6,276 nucleotides of DNA, taken from Sulfitobacter sp. (GTDB lineage Bacteria > Pseudomonadota > Alphaproteobacteria > Rhodobacterales > Rhodobacteraceae). Both the position numbers and the translations under genes were made by a program. Under the pieces are notes generated by a model, which searched no databases, was not told the DNA's origin, and saw nothing but the letters and a program-made list of their open reading frames with translations. Within the stretch, counting starts at the first letter, position 1; every line of letters starts with the position of its first letter. Below, in pieces: positions 1-6,200 of this stretch. The DNA lies in contig JAGXHD010000163.1 in assembly GCA_024636395.1 (NCBI GenBank), forward strand, positions 1-6,276, read 5' to 3'.

Positions 1-1993
1 CCTCGGGGATCATGTCGCCGGCAGTAAGCACCTGAAAATACTTTTTCAGCAGTGGGTGATCACTGATCGCGCGCCGCATCGACATCGCAGCTTCGATCTG
101 GCGCTGCACGAATTCAAAGCCTTCCAGCTCCACCTGCCTGCGTCCTACATCGAGGCTCGCAATGATCTGATAGTTCGGCGAGGTTGAGGTATGCGTCATG
201 TAGGCTTCGTGGAAGCTCTGCTCGACCTCTCCTTTGAAATCCTGATCGTTGACGTGGATCATCGAGCCCTGCCGCAGCGAGGTCAGCGTCTTGTGCGTCG
301 ATTGGGTGGAATAGGCACGCACGCGGGCATGAGGCGGTGGGATAAGTCGCGTCTTGAGAAGCGTCTCGTGATTTGCATCCTTCAGCTCTTCTTGCTGCGC
401 CTCATAGGCATCGCGGTGCTTTTGCGTCTTGAACCGCTCGCGCAACACGTTGGCCGCGTTCATCGCGGTCCGCTGGCGGTAGGTCGGGTTAAAGCGCGCG
501 AAAGCAAACCAGGCTTCGTCCCACAGGAAAATCAGGTCGGGCTTGATCGCCAGACATTCCTGCATCACACGCTCGACGTTATAGACGAGCCCGTCAAAGG
601 TGCAGTTGGTCAGCAGCAGCATCCGCACGCGGTCGAGCTTGCCCTGCGCCTTCAGCTCCAGCAGCCGCTCTTTCATCTCGCGCAGCGGCACGGCGCCATA
701 CATCGAGTATTTGCTGAGCGGATAGCTGTCGAGATAGCTAACCTGCGCACCCGCCAGCACCATGCCGTAATGGTGCGATTTGTGGCAATCCCGGTCCACC
801 AGCACGATATCGCCGGGTTTCAGCAGCGCTTGCACCACGATCTTGTTGCAGGTCGAAGTGCCGTTGGTGGCAAAAAACGTTTGTTTAGACCCGAACGCAC
901 GGGAGGCGAGCTCCTGCGCTTCCTTGATCGGGCCCACTGGCTCCAGCAGACTGTCGAGGCCGCCGGAGGTCGCCGATGTCTCCGCCAGAAAGATGTTCGG
1001 GCCGTAGAAAGCGCCCATGTCCTGTATCCAGTGCGAGCGCGTGATGGATTTACCCCGGCTGATCGGCATGGCGTGGAAGACGCCCGTCGGCTGCTTGGAA
1101 TACTCGACCAGAGCCGTGAAAAACGGCGTCTTGTTGCGCGCCTGCACCCCGCGCAGGATGTTCAGGTGCAGCTCCATAAAATCTTCGGAGTTGTAGAACA
1201 CGCGCCGACAGATCCCCAGATCGAGCCCCGCAATATCCTCCACCGAGCGTTCGGTGACCAGATACGCGTCGAGCTCCGGGCGAACGCGGGCGATCATGCG
1301 GCAGAGCTCGGGGCCATAATTCTCGGGCGGGATCGCGTCGATTTCCTCACGCCCACCAGCGCGGGCGAGATAGCGGGTCAGGATTTCCTCGGCCATCTCC
1401 GAATGAAGCACCAGACCGGGGCGCACCACGATGGCCTGAATGTTGTGATTGAACAGCACCGCAATCAGCGCGTCCTCGATTGAGGGCACAACGACCGCCT
1501 CATAAATGAACTGGTCCTCGGGGCGACGCATGCCGGTGACATTGGCCTTGAGCCAGCGTTCCTGATGCTCGTTCACGCTGTCGACGATAAGCACTTCGAA
1601 ATAGGGCTTGGAGAGCGCCCGCATCTCGGGGCTGTGGTGCGCGTCGTCGTCCTGTTCTTCCTGATCGACACTGTCTCGCTCCAGCGGGATGTGGCGGCGG
1701 CGGTAGGCGCCCGTGGTCAGCGCACGGGTGATCCGGTTCACGGCAAAGCTCACATCATCGAGCTTTCCGTGCTCGAAATGGCGCCGCAACAGCGCGAAGG
1801 CCTGCTTGCCCGGAAAGGCCCAATAGGCCTCCATCGTATCCAGCGACTCGAAAAGGGTACTGATCCGGCTGCGCAACTGGGCGGTCTCGCCCGCGGTTGG
1901 GTTTCGCGTCAATGCGCTCGTGGCTTCGCGCAGTGCGCTCCACCGGTCAGAGCGTAGCTGGATCGCAGATGAATAATCTCTCATCGAATGCAT
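1..1993 (-). CDS. PLP-dependent Orn/Lys/Arg-type amino-acid decarboxylase, N-terminal 664 residues (C-terminus beyond left edge)
   Basis: Fold-type I PLP enzyme of the ornithine/lysine/arginine decarboxylase family, expected to remove the alpha-carboxyl group of a basic amino acid in the cytoplasm. The frame is open from the ATG at 1993 to the window edge. Visible landmarks: an N-terminal helical region (about 1-130) with no family counterpart I recognise; a receiver-like wing domain starting near Y131 (YFEVLIVDS); the phosphate-binding TNGTSTCNK at 376-384; H404 in DRDCHKS, which should stack on PLP; D492 in WDEAW, which should bind the pyridine nitrogen; and the Schiff-base lysine K568 in STQSTHK. 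From memory, E. coli LdcI has its lysine at 367, so this protein is about 200 residues longer before that point. About 40 of these lie between D492 and K568. The usual TPGH motif appears replaced by HAMPIS (307-312). The start is supported by GGAGA seven bases upstream; M4 is the alternative. It is the last gene seen in the operon. Family assignment is strong, but substrate is unknown and could be Lys, Arg, Orn or a non-standard amino acid. Confidence 0.92.
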   Translation of the reverse strand, partial: MHSMRDYSSAIQLRSDRWSALREATSALTRNPTAGETAQLRSRISTLFESLDTMEAYWAFPGKQAFALLRRHFEHGKLDDVSFAVNRITRALTTGAYRRRHIPLERDSVDQEEQDDDAHHSPEMRALSKPYFEVLIVDSVNEHQERWLKANVTGMRRPEDQFIYEAVVVPSIEDALIAVLFNHNIQAIVVRPGLVLHSEMAEEILTRYLARAGGREEIDAIPPENYGPELCRMIARVRPELDAYLVTERSVEDIAGLDLGICRRVFYNSEDFMELHLNILRGVQARNKTPFFTALVEYSKQPTGVFHAMPISRGKSITRSHWIQDMGAFYGPNIFLAETSATSGGLDSLLEPVGPIKEAQELASRAFGSKQTFFATNGTSTCNKIVVQALLKPGDIVLVDRDCHKSHHYGMVLAGAQVSYLDSYPLSKYSMYGAVPLREMKERLLELKAQGKLDRVRMLLLTNCTFDGLVYNVERVMQECLAIKPDLIFLWDEAWFAFARFNPTYRQRTAMNAANVLRERFKTQKHRDAYEAQQEELKDANHETLLKTRLIPPPHARVRAYSTQSTHKTLTSLRQGSMIHVNDQDFKGEVEQSFHEAYMTHTSTSPNYQIIASLDVGRRQVELEGFEFVQRQIEAAMSMRRAISDHPLLKKYFQVLTAGDMIPE

Positions 1994-2000
1994 CGGTCGT

Positions 2001-2005
2001 TCTCC
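2001..2005 (-). promoter_or_regulatory. Ribosome binding site of the decarboxylase
   Basis: On the minus strand this reads GGAGA and sits seven bases before the ATG at 1993. The in-frame ATG three codons later would be 16 bases away, so this site favours the upstream start. Confidence 0.6.
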
Positions 2006-2039
2006 GCAATGTTTTGCGCGGCCGGGCCTTGCGACGAGA

Positions 2040-2063
2040 GGCGGGCGAGGCATTGTGCCCGCC
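2040..2063 (-). repeat. GC-rich inverted repeat between nitrilase and decarboxylase genes
   Basis: A perfect 7-bp stem (GGCGGGC at 2040-2046 with GCCCGCC at 2057-2063) encloses a 10-base loop in the 86-base gap. In the direction of transcription no T-run follows, so it does not look like a classical intrinsic terminator. It could stabilise the 3' end of the upstream message or dampen read-through. A shifted pairing with the adjacent GCCCGC copy at 2061-2066 is also possible. GC-rich stems of this size can arise by chance in such DNA. Confidence 0.4.
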
Positions 2064-2079
2064 CGCCCGACGGCGCAGC

Positions 2080-3201
2080 CTAGCCGCTGGATGTATCTGT
2101 ATCCGCTGTTCCGGTCAGAACGCCCGGCTTCAGCGGTGGATTTGGGATCGCCGCGGCAGGTGCCCCGGCGGGTGTTGGTTCTTCGGTCGGCGCCGCCGTG
2201 CCCGCTGTGGGGTTCGGCATAGGCTCCTCGGGGAAAGCGGGCGGCACCTTGAAGGCGAAGCCCGGCAGGCTGTCCTCGCCTGCGGCGTCAGGCGTGTAGG
2301 GCACGCGCATTGCAGGCGCCATCATATCAAGGCCCGCCTTGGTTCCCTTTTGCGGAATCACAAGCTCGCCGAGCGTCTTGAGATAGGCGTCGGTGCCGCT
2401 TGCGCGGTCATAGACCGAGAAATCGGTGGAGCGGTCACGGAACGATTTGAGCACCTGCCCCAAGCCCTTCATGCCGGTCTCGCGCTGGCGGCGCACCATG
2501 TCGAGATCGATCTCGATGGGGAACATGTCCTCCTGTCCCGCAGACTGGTGCAGCACCTGGCTGGTCGGATCGATCACGCAGGATTTGCCCACACCACCCG
2601 CGCCGAGGCCATTGACGTCAATGACGTAGCACTGGAATTGCACCGCCGTCGCCCGCGCAATCGCAAGCTCGGCATCGCGGTCCGTCGTGCCTGTCAGCAC
2701 AGGATGCAACAGCACTTCGACGCCCTGCGAGGTCAGCTGACGCGTTGTTTCGGGGAACCACATATCGTAGCAGATCGACAGACCGAACCGGCCAACATCC
2801 GGCACGTCGAAAATGCAGAATTCAGTCCCCGCAGCCACACCGGCCTCGTAGGGCCGGAACGGAAACATCTTTGCATAGCGGCGGATGATCTCGCCCTGCG
2901 GATTGATCACCACGGAGGTGTTGTAGATCCGGCCGTCCTCGGGGTCGGTGATGAACATCGAGCCGGGGATAAGCCAAACGCCATGCTTGACCGCCGCCGC
3001 CTGGAACTTCTCCAGCGCCTCGTTTTCCGGTGGCAGCGAATACTGGTCGAGCGGGCCAAAAGCGGCCAACTCAGAGAACAGAACCATCTGGGTCCAAGGG
3101 AAACGCACCATCAGTATATCGAGCCGCTGGATCATTCCGTCGACGTTGGGGTGCAGGGCGTTGACGTACATCTGTACGCCGGCGATTGCGAAAGGGGTCA
3201 T
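2080..3201 (-). CDS. Nitrilase-superfamily carbon-nitrogen hydrolase with Pro/Ala-rich C-terminal tail
   Basis: 373-residue predicted cytoplasmic enzyme that should hydrolyse a non-peptide C-N bond (amide, carbamoyl or nitrile) through a thioester on cysteine. The triad is visible: E44 in FSELAAFG, K111 in RYAKMFPF and C144 in SICYDMWFPE; E119 in RPYEAG matches the second conserved glutamate. The catalytic domain covers about residues 1-270. The C-WFPE context resembles N-carbamoylputrescine amidases and related aliphatic amidases, but does not decide the substrate. Residues about 300-373 form a low-complexity tail rich in Pro, Ala, Thr and Glu, ending in TDTDTSSG, which is unusual for a family of typically 260-310 residues and looks disordered. 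No signal peptide is visible. The ATG at 3201 is preceded by GGAG at nine-base spacing. The gene lies 138 bases after the TRAP permease and 86 bases before the decarboxylase, all on one strand, suggesting it processes the imported solute or a derivative. Confidence 0.93.
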   Translation of the reverse strand: MTPFAIAGVQMYVNALHPNVDGMIQRLDILMVRFPWTQMVLFSELAAFGPLDQYSLPPENEALEKFQAAAVKHGVWLIPGSMFITDPEDGRIYNTSVVINPQGEIIRRYAKMFPFRPYEAGVAAGTEFCIFDVPDVGRFGLSICYDMWFPETTRQLTSQGVEVLLHPVLTGTTDRDAELAIARATAVQFQCYVIDVNGLGAGGVGKSCVIDPTSQVLHQSAGQEDMFPIEIDLDMVRRQRETGMKGLGQVLKSFRDRSTDFSVYDRASGTDAYLKTLGELVIPQKGTKAGLDMMAPAMRVPYTPDAAGEDSLPGFAFKVPPAFPEEPMPNPTAGTAAPTEEPTPAGAPAAAIPNPPLKPGVLTGTADTDTSSG

Positions 3202-3210
3202 GTTTGCTCA

Positions 3211-3214
3211 CTCC
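3211..3214 (-). promoter_or_regulatory. Ribosome binding site of the nitrilase-family gene
   Basis: Reads GGAG on the minus strand (context CCGGAGTGAG), nine bases before the ATG at 3201, and supports that start. Confidence 0.6.
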
Positions 3215-3291
3215 GGGAACCACGGCTCAGGCCGTTTGGTCCTCCCCATACGCCGTTTGACCCGCGAGGTGAACCGCGCAAACGTCTCCGT

Positions 3292-3302
3292 GCCGTAACG
3301 GC
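3292..3302 (-). repeat. Short 4-bp hairpin in the permease-nitrilase gap
   Basis: GCCG and CGGC flank a three-base loop inside the 138-base gap. It is small and has no T-run downstream on the minus strand, so it may be incidental. The rest of the gap (3202-3339) shows no -35/-10 pair I can defend. Confidence 0.2.
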
Positions 3303-3325
3303 TCTTTTGGATTGATATGTGTAAA

Positions 3326-3347
3326 CAGCGTAAATGATTTTACGCTG
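3326..3347 (-). terminator. Perfect 9-bp hairpin straddling the permease stop codon, possible weak terminator or attenuator
   Basis: CAGCGTAAA (3326-3334) and TTTACGCTG (3339-3347) pair perfectly around a four-base loop. The TAA stop of the permease (3340-3342) lies inside the stem. On the minus strand the stem is followed by TTTACACAT, a short and interrupted T-tract, so termination would at best be partial. The hairpin could equally protect the 3' end of the transporter message or reduce expression of the downstream enzymes. The inverted repeat is directly visible; the role is inferred. A dyad of this form could also be an operator, although its overlap with coding sequence argues against that. 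Confidence 0.45.
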
Positions 3348-6084
3348 CCGCCACTTTTTTGGGGCTGCGCCCGTTGCGGCCCCGTTGCAGCATCACCACT
3401 CCCGCCAGCAACAGCAGCGCTGGGATGAACATCAGATATTTGCTGGGCTGTGGCACAGGCTTGAGCACGCGCAGCACTTCCTGATCCCAGTCGAGGCCTG
3501 CATTTGCAGCGGGCGAGCCGAACACGACATTGTCGATCACCATCTTGCCATCGGTCTCTATGAATTCCAGGCCCGCCGCCTCCAGCCGCTCGGCGCCCGT
3601 GCCGTCCGTCGTGATCGGCAGCAGCGCCACGAATTCGATCGGATCGCCGAAGCTGTCCAAACCTGCCACACGCAAACGAAGCTCATCGCCAAGCGGGGTT
3701 AGCGCTGCCGCCTCCACGATCTCCACCGGAGGCTGCTCCAGATAGGGCGGAGAGACCATGTCCATCCAGTATCCCGGGCGGAACAGGGTAAAGGCGATCA
3801 ACAAGAGCGCCGCACTTTCGTAGAAGCGGTTCTTGGCCAGAAACCAGCCTTGTGTCGCCGCTGCGAAGAGCAGCATCGCGACTGTCGCGATGATAAAGAC
3901 GAATATGCCCTGCGCCCATGTCACGTCGATGAGCAGAAGCTCCGTGTTATAGAGAAACAGGAACGGCAGCGCGGCAGTGCGCAGTGAATAGAAGAACGCA
4001 ATGCCCCCCGTCTTGATCGGATCCCCGCCCGACACGGCGGCGGCGGCAAACGAGGCAAGCCCCACCGGCGGCGTCACATCGGCCATGATCCCGAAGTAGA
4101 ACACAAACAAGTGAACGGCGATCAGCGGCACGATCAGGCCGTTTTGCTGGCCCAGCGTCACAATCACGGGCGCAAGCAGCGCAGAGACCACAATATAGTT
4201 CGCCGTTGTCGGCAGCCCCATCCCAAGGATGAGCGAGAGCACCGCAGTCAGCGCGAGGATCGCGAGCATGTTACCACCCGACAGTACCTCGACCACATCG
4301 GCCAATGCCGCACCCACGCCCGTCTGGCTCACGGCACCAACGATGATGCCCGCAGTCGCAGTCGCGATGCCGATGCCGATCATGTTGCGTGCGCCGGTCA
4401 CCAGACCGTCGATGAGATCGAAGAAGCCCTCTTTCACATCATTGGCAAACTGGCTCTCGCCCCGGAACATAGCCATCAGCGGGCGCTGTGTCAGCAGGAT
4501 GAAGATCATGTAGCAGGTCGCCCAGAATGCCGAGAGGCCGGGGCTGAGTCGGTCTACCATCAGCGCCCAGACAAGGACGACGATGGGCAGGATGAAATGC
4601 AGACCGGATCGCACCGTAGGCCCCGGAATGGGCAGGCGCGTCACGGGGGCGTTGGGATCGTCGAGCTTGAGCGGCTCTTCGCGGGACGCAACATACAGTA
4701 GCCCCACATAAACAGCCGTGAGGAAAACGAAGATGATGTAGCCAGCCGTTTCGGGAAATGCGGGACGTATCCAACCCATCAGGAAGTAGACCGCATAGCT
4801 CAGCGCACAGATCACCGCGACAGTGAAGGCAAGGCTCATCAACCAGGCAACCCATGGCTTGGGCGCCACAGGCCGTGGCAGACCCTCCATGCCGGCCTTC
4901 AGCGCCTCAAGATGCACAATGTACACCAGAGCGATGTAGGAAATGGTGGCGGGCAGCAGTGCGTGCTTGACTACCTCCGGGTAGGGAATGCCCACATATT
5001 CAACCATGAGGAACGCTGCAGCGCCCATAACCGGCGGCATGATCTGCCCATTGACCGACGATGCGACCTCGACAGCGCCCGCCTTCTCGGAGCTGAAACC
5101 TACCTTTTTCATCAACGGGATCGTGAAGGTCCCCGTAGTCACCACGTTCGCGATGGAGGAGCCGGAGATCAGACCCGTCATCGCCGAGGAAACAACAGCC
5201 GCTTTCGCAGGCCCGCCCTTCATATGGCCCATGAGGCTGAACGCAACCTGGATGAAATAGTTGCCCGCGCCCGCACGGTCCAGCAACGAGCCGAACAAGA
5301 CGAACAGGAACACGAAAGACGTCGAGACGCCCAGCGCGATGCCGAACACACCCTCTGTCGTGATCCACTGGTGGTTCACGATTTCCGACAGGGAATTACC
5401 TTTGTGCGCAATGATGCTGGGCATTTGCGGCCCCAGCACGGTGTACATCAGGAACACGCTCGCCACGATCATCAGGGCGGGACCCAGTGCGCGGCGGGTC
5501 GCCTCGAGCAGAATGGTGATGCCGATCACGGCGACCACATAATCCTGCAAAATCGGCGCTCCGACACGGTCCGCAATATCGCGGTAGAAGAAAAACAGAT
5601 AGAGCGCGGCAAGCGCGCCTGCAATCGCCAGCACCCACTCCCAGATCGGGATCCGCGTCTTGGGCGAGCCAAGGACCACCGTCGCCGCAACGGCAATCGC
5701 CGGGAGCGGGATCCACCAGACGGCGACCCCGTCCTTGGCCGACACCATAAAGAGCCCCGCAAGCGCAAGAGGCACCACGATGCCGAGAACCATTTGAAAC
5801 TTGGTGCGCGCAGCAGGGAAAGCGAGGATGCCGAGGAACACCGCAAATCCGAGATGGATAGAGCGCGCCAGCGTATCGTTGAACAACCCGAAAGGTGACG
5901 CGATATAAAGCTGAAACAGGGACCACGCCAGCGCGGTCAACATCAGGAGGATCCCGACCGGCCCCCCGACGGAGCGCCCGCCCGTATCGGATGAGGCGAC
6001 CAGCTCATCGAGCTCTCTCTGGTCAAGCCCGCCGCGTCCTGCGGCTTCGGCTTCCACGGCGGCAGCTTGTTGTTGATCTGTCAT
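3340..6084 (-). CDS. TRAP transporter fused permease (DctQ-DctM type, TAXI system) with C-terminal DUF3394/PDZ-like region
   Basis: 914-residue inner-membrane protein that imports a solute delivered by a TAXI binding protein, driven by an ion gradient. A hydrophilic cytoplasmic N-terminus (about 1-38) leads into the small DctQ-like membrane portion (about 40-190) and then the large DctM portion (about 190-720). Family signatures: GLISGSSIANVVTTG near 304, NGQIMPPVMGAAAF near 345 and GMGLPTTANYIV near 621. After a further hydrophobic segment near 760, residues about 780-880 are soluble and contain a PDZ-like stretch (VVFGSPAANAGL near 853-864), followed by a last membrane helix (about 883-899) and an Arg/Lys-rich end. 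This fits the DUF3394 extension found on some DctM proteins. I chose the ATG at 6084 because AAGGGA lies seven bases upstream; a GTG at 6111 would add nine residues but lies inside a predicted hairpin. The binding-protein gene ends 116 bases upstream, so the two form a classic TRAP-TAXI pair. Substrate is not determinable. Confidence 0.95.
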   Translation of the reverse strand: MTDQQQAAAVEAEAAGRGGLDQRELDELVASSDTGGRSVGGPVGILLMLTALAWSLFQLYIASPFGLFNDTLARSIHLGFAVFLGILAFPAARTKFQMVLGIVVPLALAGLFMVSAKDGVAVWWIPLPAIAVAATVVLGSPKTRIPIWEWVLAIAGALAALYLFFFYRDIADRVGAPILQDYVVAVIGITILLEATRRALGPALMIVASVFLMYTVLGPQMPSIIAHKGNSLSEIVNHQWITTEGVFGIALGVSTSFVFLFVLFGSLLDRAGAGNYFIQVAFSLMGHMKGGPAKAAVVSSAMTGLISGSSIANVVTTGTFTIPLMKKVGFSSEKAGAVEVASSVNGQIMPPVMGAAAFLMVEYVGIPYPEVVKHALLPATISYIALVYIVHLEALKAGMEGLPRPVAPKPWVAWLMSLAFTVAVICALSYAVYFLMGWIRPAFPETAGYIIFVFLTAVYVGLLYVASREEPLKLDDPNAPVTRLPIPGPTVRSGLHFILPIVVLVWALMVDRLSPGLSAFWATCYMIFILLTQRPLMAMFRGESQFANDVKEGFFDLIDGLVTGARNMIGIGIATATAGIIVGAVSQTGVGAALADVVEVLSGGNMLAILALTAVLSLILGMGLPTTANYIVVSALLAPVIVTLGQQNGLIVPLIAVHLFVFYFGIMADVTPPVGLASFAAAAVSGGDPIKTGGIAFFYSLRTAALPFLFLYNTELLLIDVTWAQGIFVFIIATVAMLLFAAATQGWFLAKNRFYESAALLLIAFTLFRPGYWMDMVSPPYLEQPPVEIVEAAALTPLGDELRLRVAGLDSFGDPIEFVALLPITTDGTGAERLEAAGLEFIETDGKMVIDNVVFGSPAANAGLDWDQEVLRVLKPVPQPSKYLMFIPALLLLAGVVMLQRGRNGRSPKKVAAA

Positions 6085-6091
6085 GGCATCG

Positions 6092-6097
6092 TCCCTT
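6092..6097 (-). promoter_or_regulatory. Ribosome binding site of the TRAP permease
   Basis: Reads AAGGGA on the minus strand, seven bases before the ATG at 6084. It decides this start over the in-frame GTG at 6111. Confidence 0.65.
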
Positions 6098-6105
6098 GTT
6101 GCATG

Positions 6106-6128
6106 CCGCACCTTTCCGGCGCGTGCGG
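6106..6128 (-). repeat. Intergenic hairpin 3 (nearest the permease)
   Basis: A perfect 6-bp stem, CCGCAC (6106-6111) with GTGCGG (6123-6128), around an 11-base loop, just upstream of the permease ribosome binding site. It is the last of three hairpins in the gap. A long loop makes it the weakest of the three. Confidence 0.35.
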
Positions 6129-6130
6129 GT

Positions 6131-6150
6131 CCTTGCTCGGCGGTGCAAGG
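6131..6150 (-). repeat. Intergenic hairpin 2 (middle)
   Basis: A perfect 6-bp stem, CCTTGC (6131-6136) with GCAAGG (6145-6150), around an eight-base loop. It lies between the other two hairpins in the binding-protein to permease gap. Confidence 0.4.
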
Positions 6151-6156
6151 CCCTCA

Positions 6157-6177
6157 GGGTGGCGCATCACGCCACCC
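6157..6177 (-). repeat. Intergenic hairpin 1, strong stem after the TAXI gene
   Basis: A perfect 8-bp stem, GGGTGGCG (6157-6164) with CGCCACCC (6170-6177), around a five-base loop, 23 bases after the TAXI stop. On the plus strand it is followed by GTTTTT, but on the transcribed minus strand the run lies before the stem (AAAAAC) and no T-run follows. It therefore looks like an RNA-stabilising or processing hairpin rather than a terminator of this operon. Placed after a binding-protein gene, it could keep that message more abundant than the permease message. Confidence 0.55.
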
Positions 6178-6200
6178 CGTTTTTCAAAGCCGTGGGTGGC

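Noticed and set aside
191..1483. Plus-strand open frame of 430 codons.
   Set aside because: It lies entirely antisense to the decarboxylase, whose minus-strand frame carries clear catalytic motifs. The plus-strand product has no recognisable domain and is rich in His, Arg and Leu, as expected for a shadow in GC-rich DNA.
1897..3315. Plus-strand open frame of 472 codons.
   Set aside because: It is antisense to the nitrilase gene and runs across two gene boundaries; its product is Arg/His-rich without a recognisable fold.
3202..3339. Possible internal promoter before the nitrilase gene (TTTACA- and TATCAAT-like words on the minus strand).
   Set aside because: The two words are not at a workable 16-18 base spacing, so no promoter can be supported.
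4912..5898. Plus-strand open frame of 328 codons with a very His/Arg/Asp-rich product.
   Set aside because: It is antisense to the membrane-spanning part of the TRAP permease; hydrophobic codons read backwards give this composition.
6085..6111. Nine-codon N-terminal extension of the permease from a GTG at 6111.
   Set aside because: The GTG lies in a predicted hairpin and has no good ribosome binding site, whereas the ATG at 6084 has AAGGGA at seven-base spacing.
6157..6184. Hairpin plus T-run as an intrinsic terminator for plus-strand transcription.
   Set aside because: The shape fits on the plus strand, but no plus-strand gene ends here, and in the actual direction of transcription the T-run is on the wrong side.
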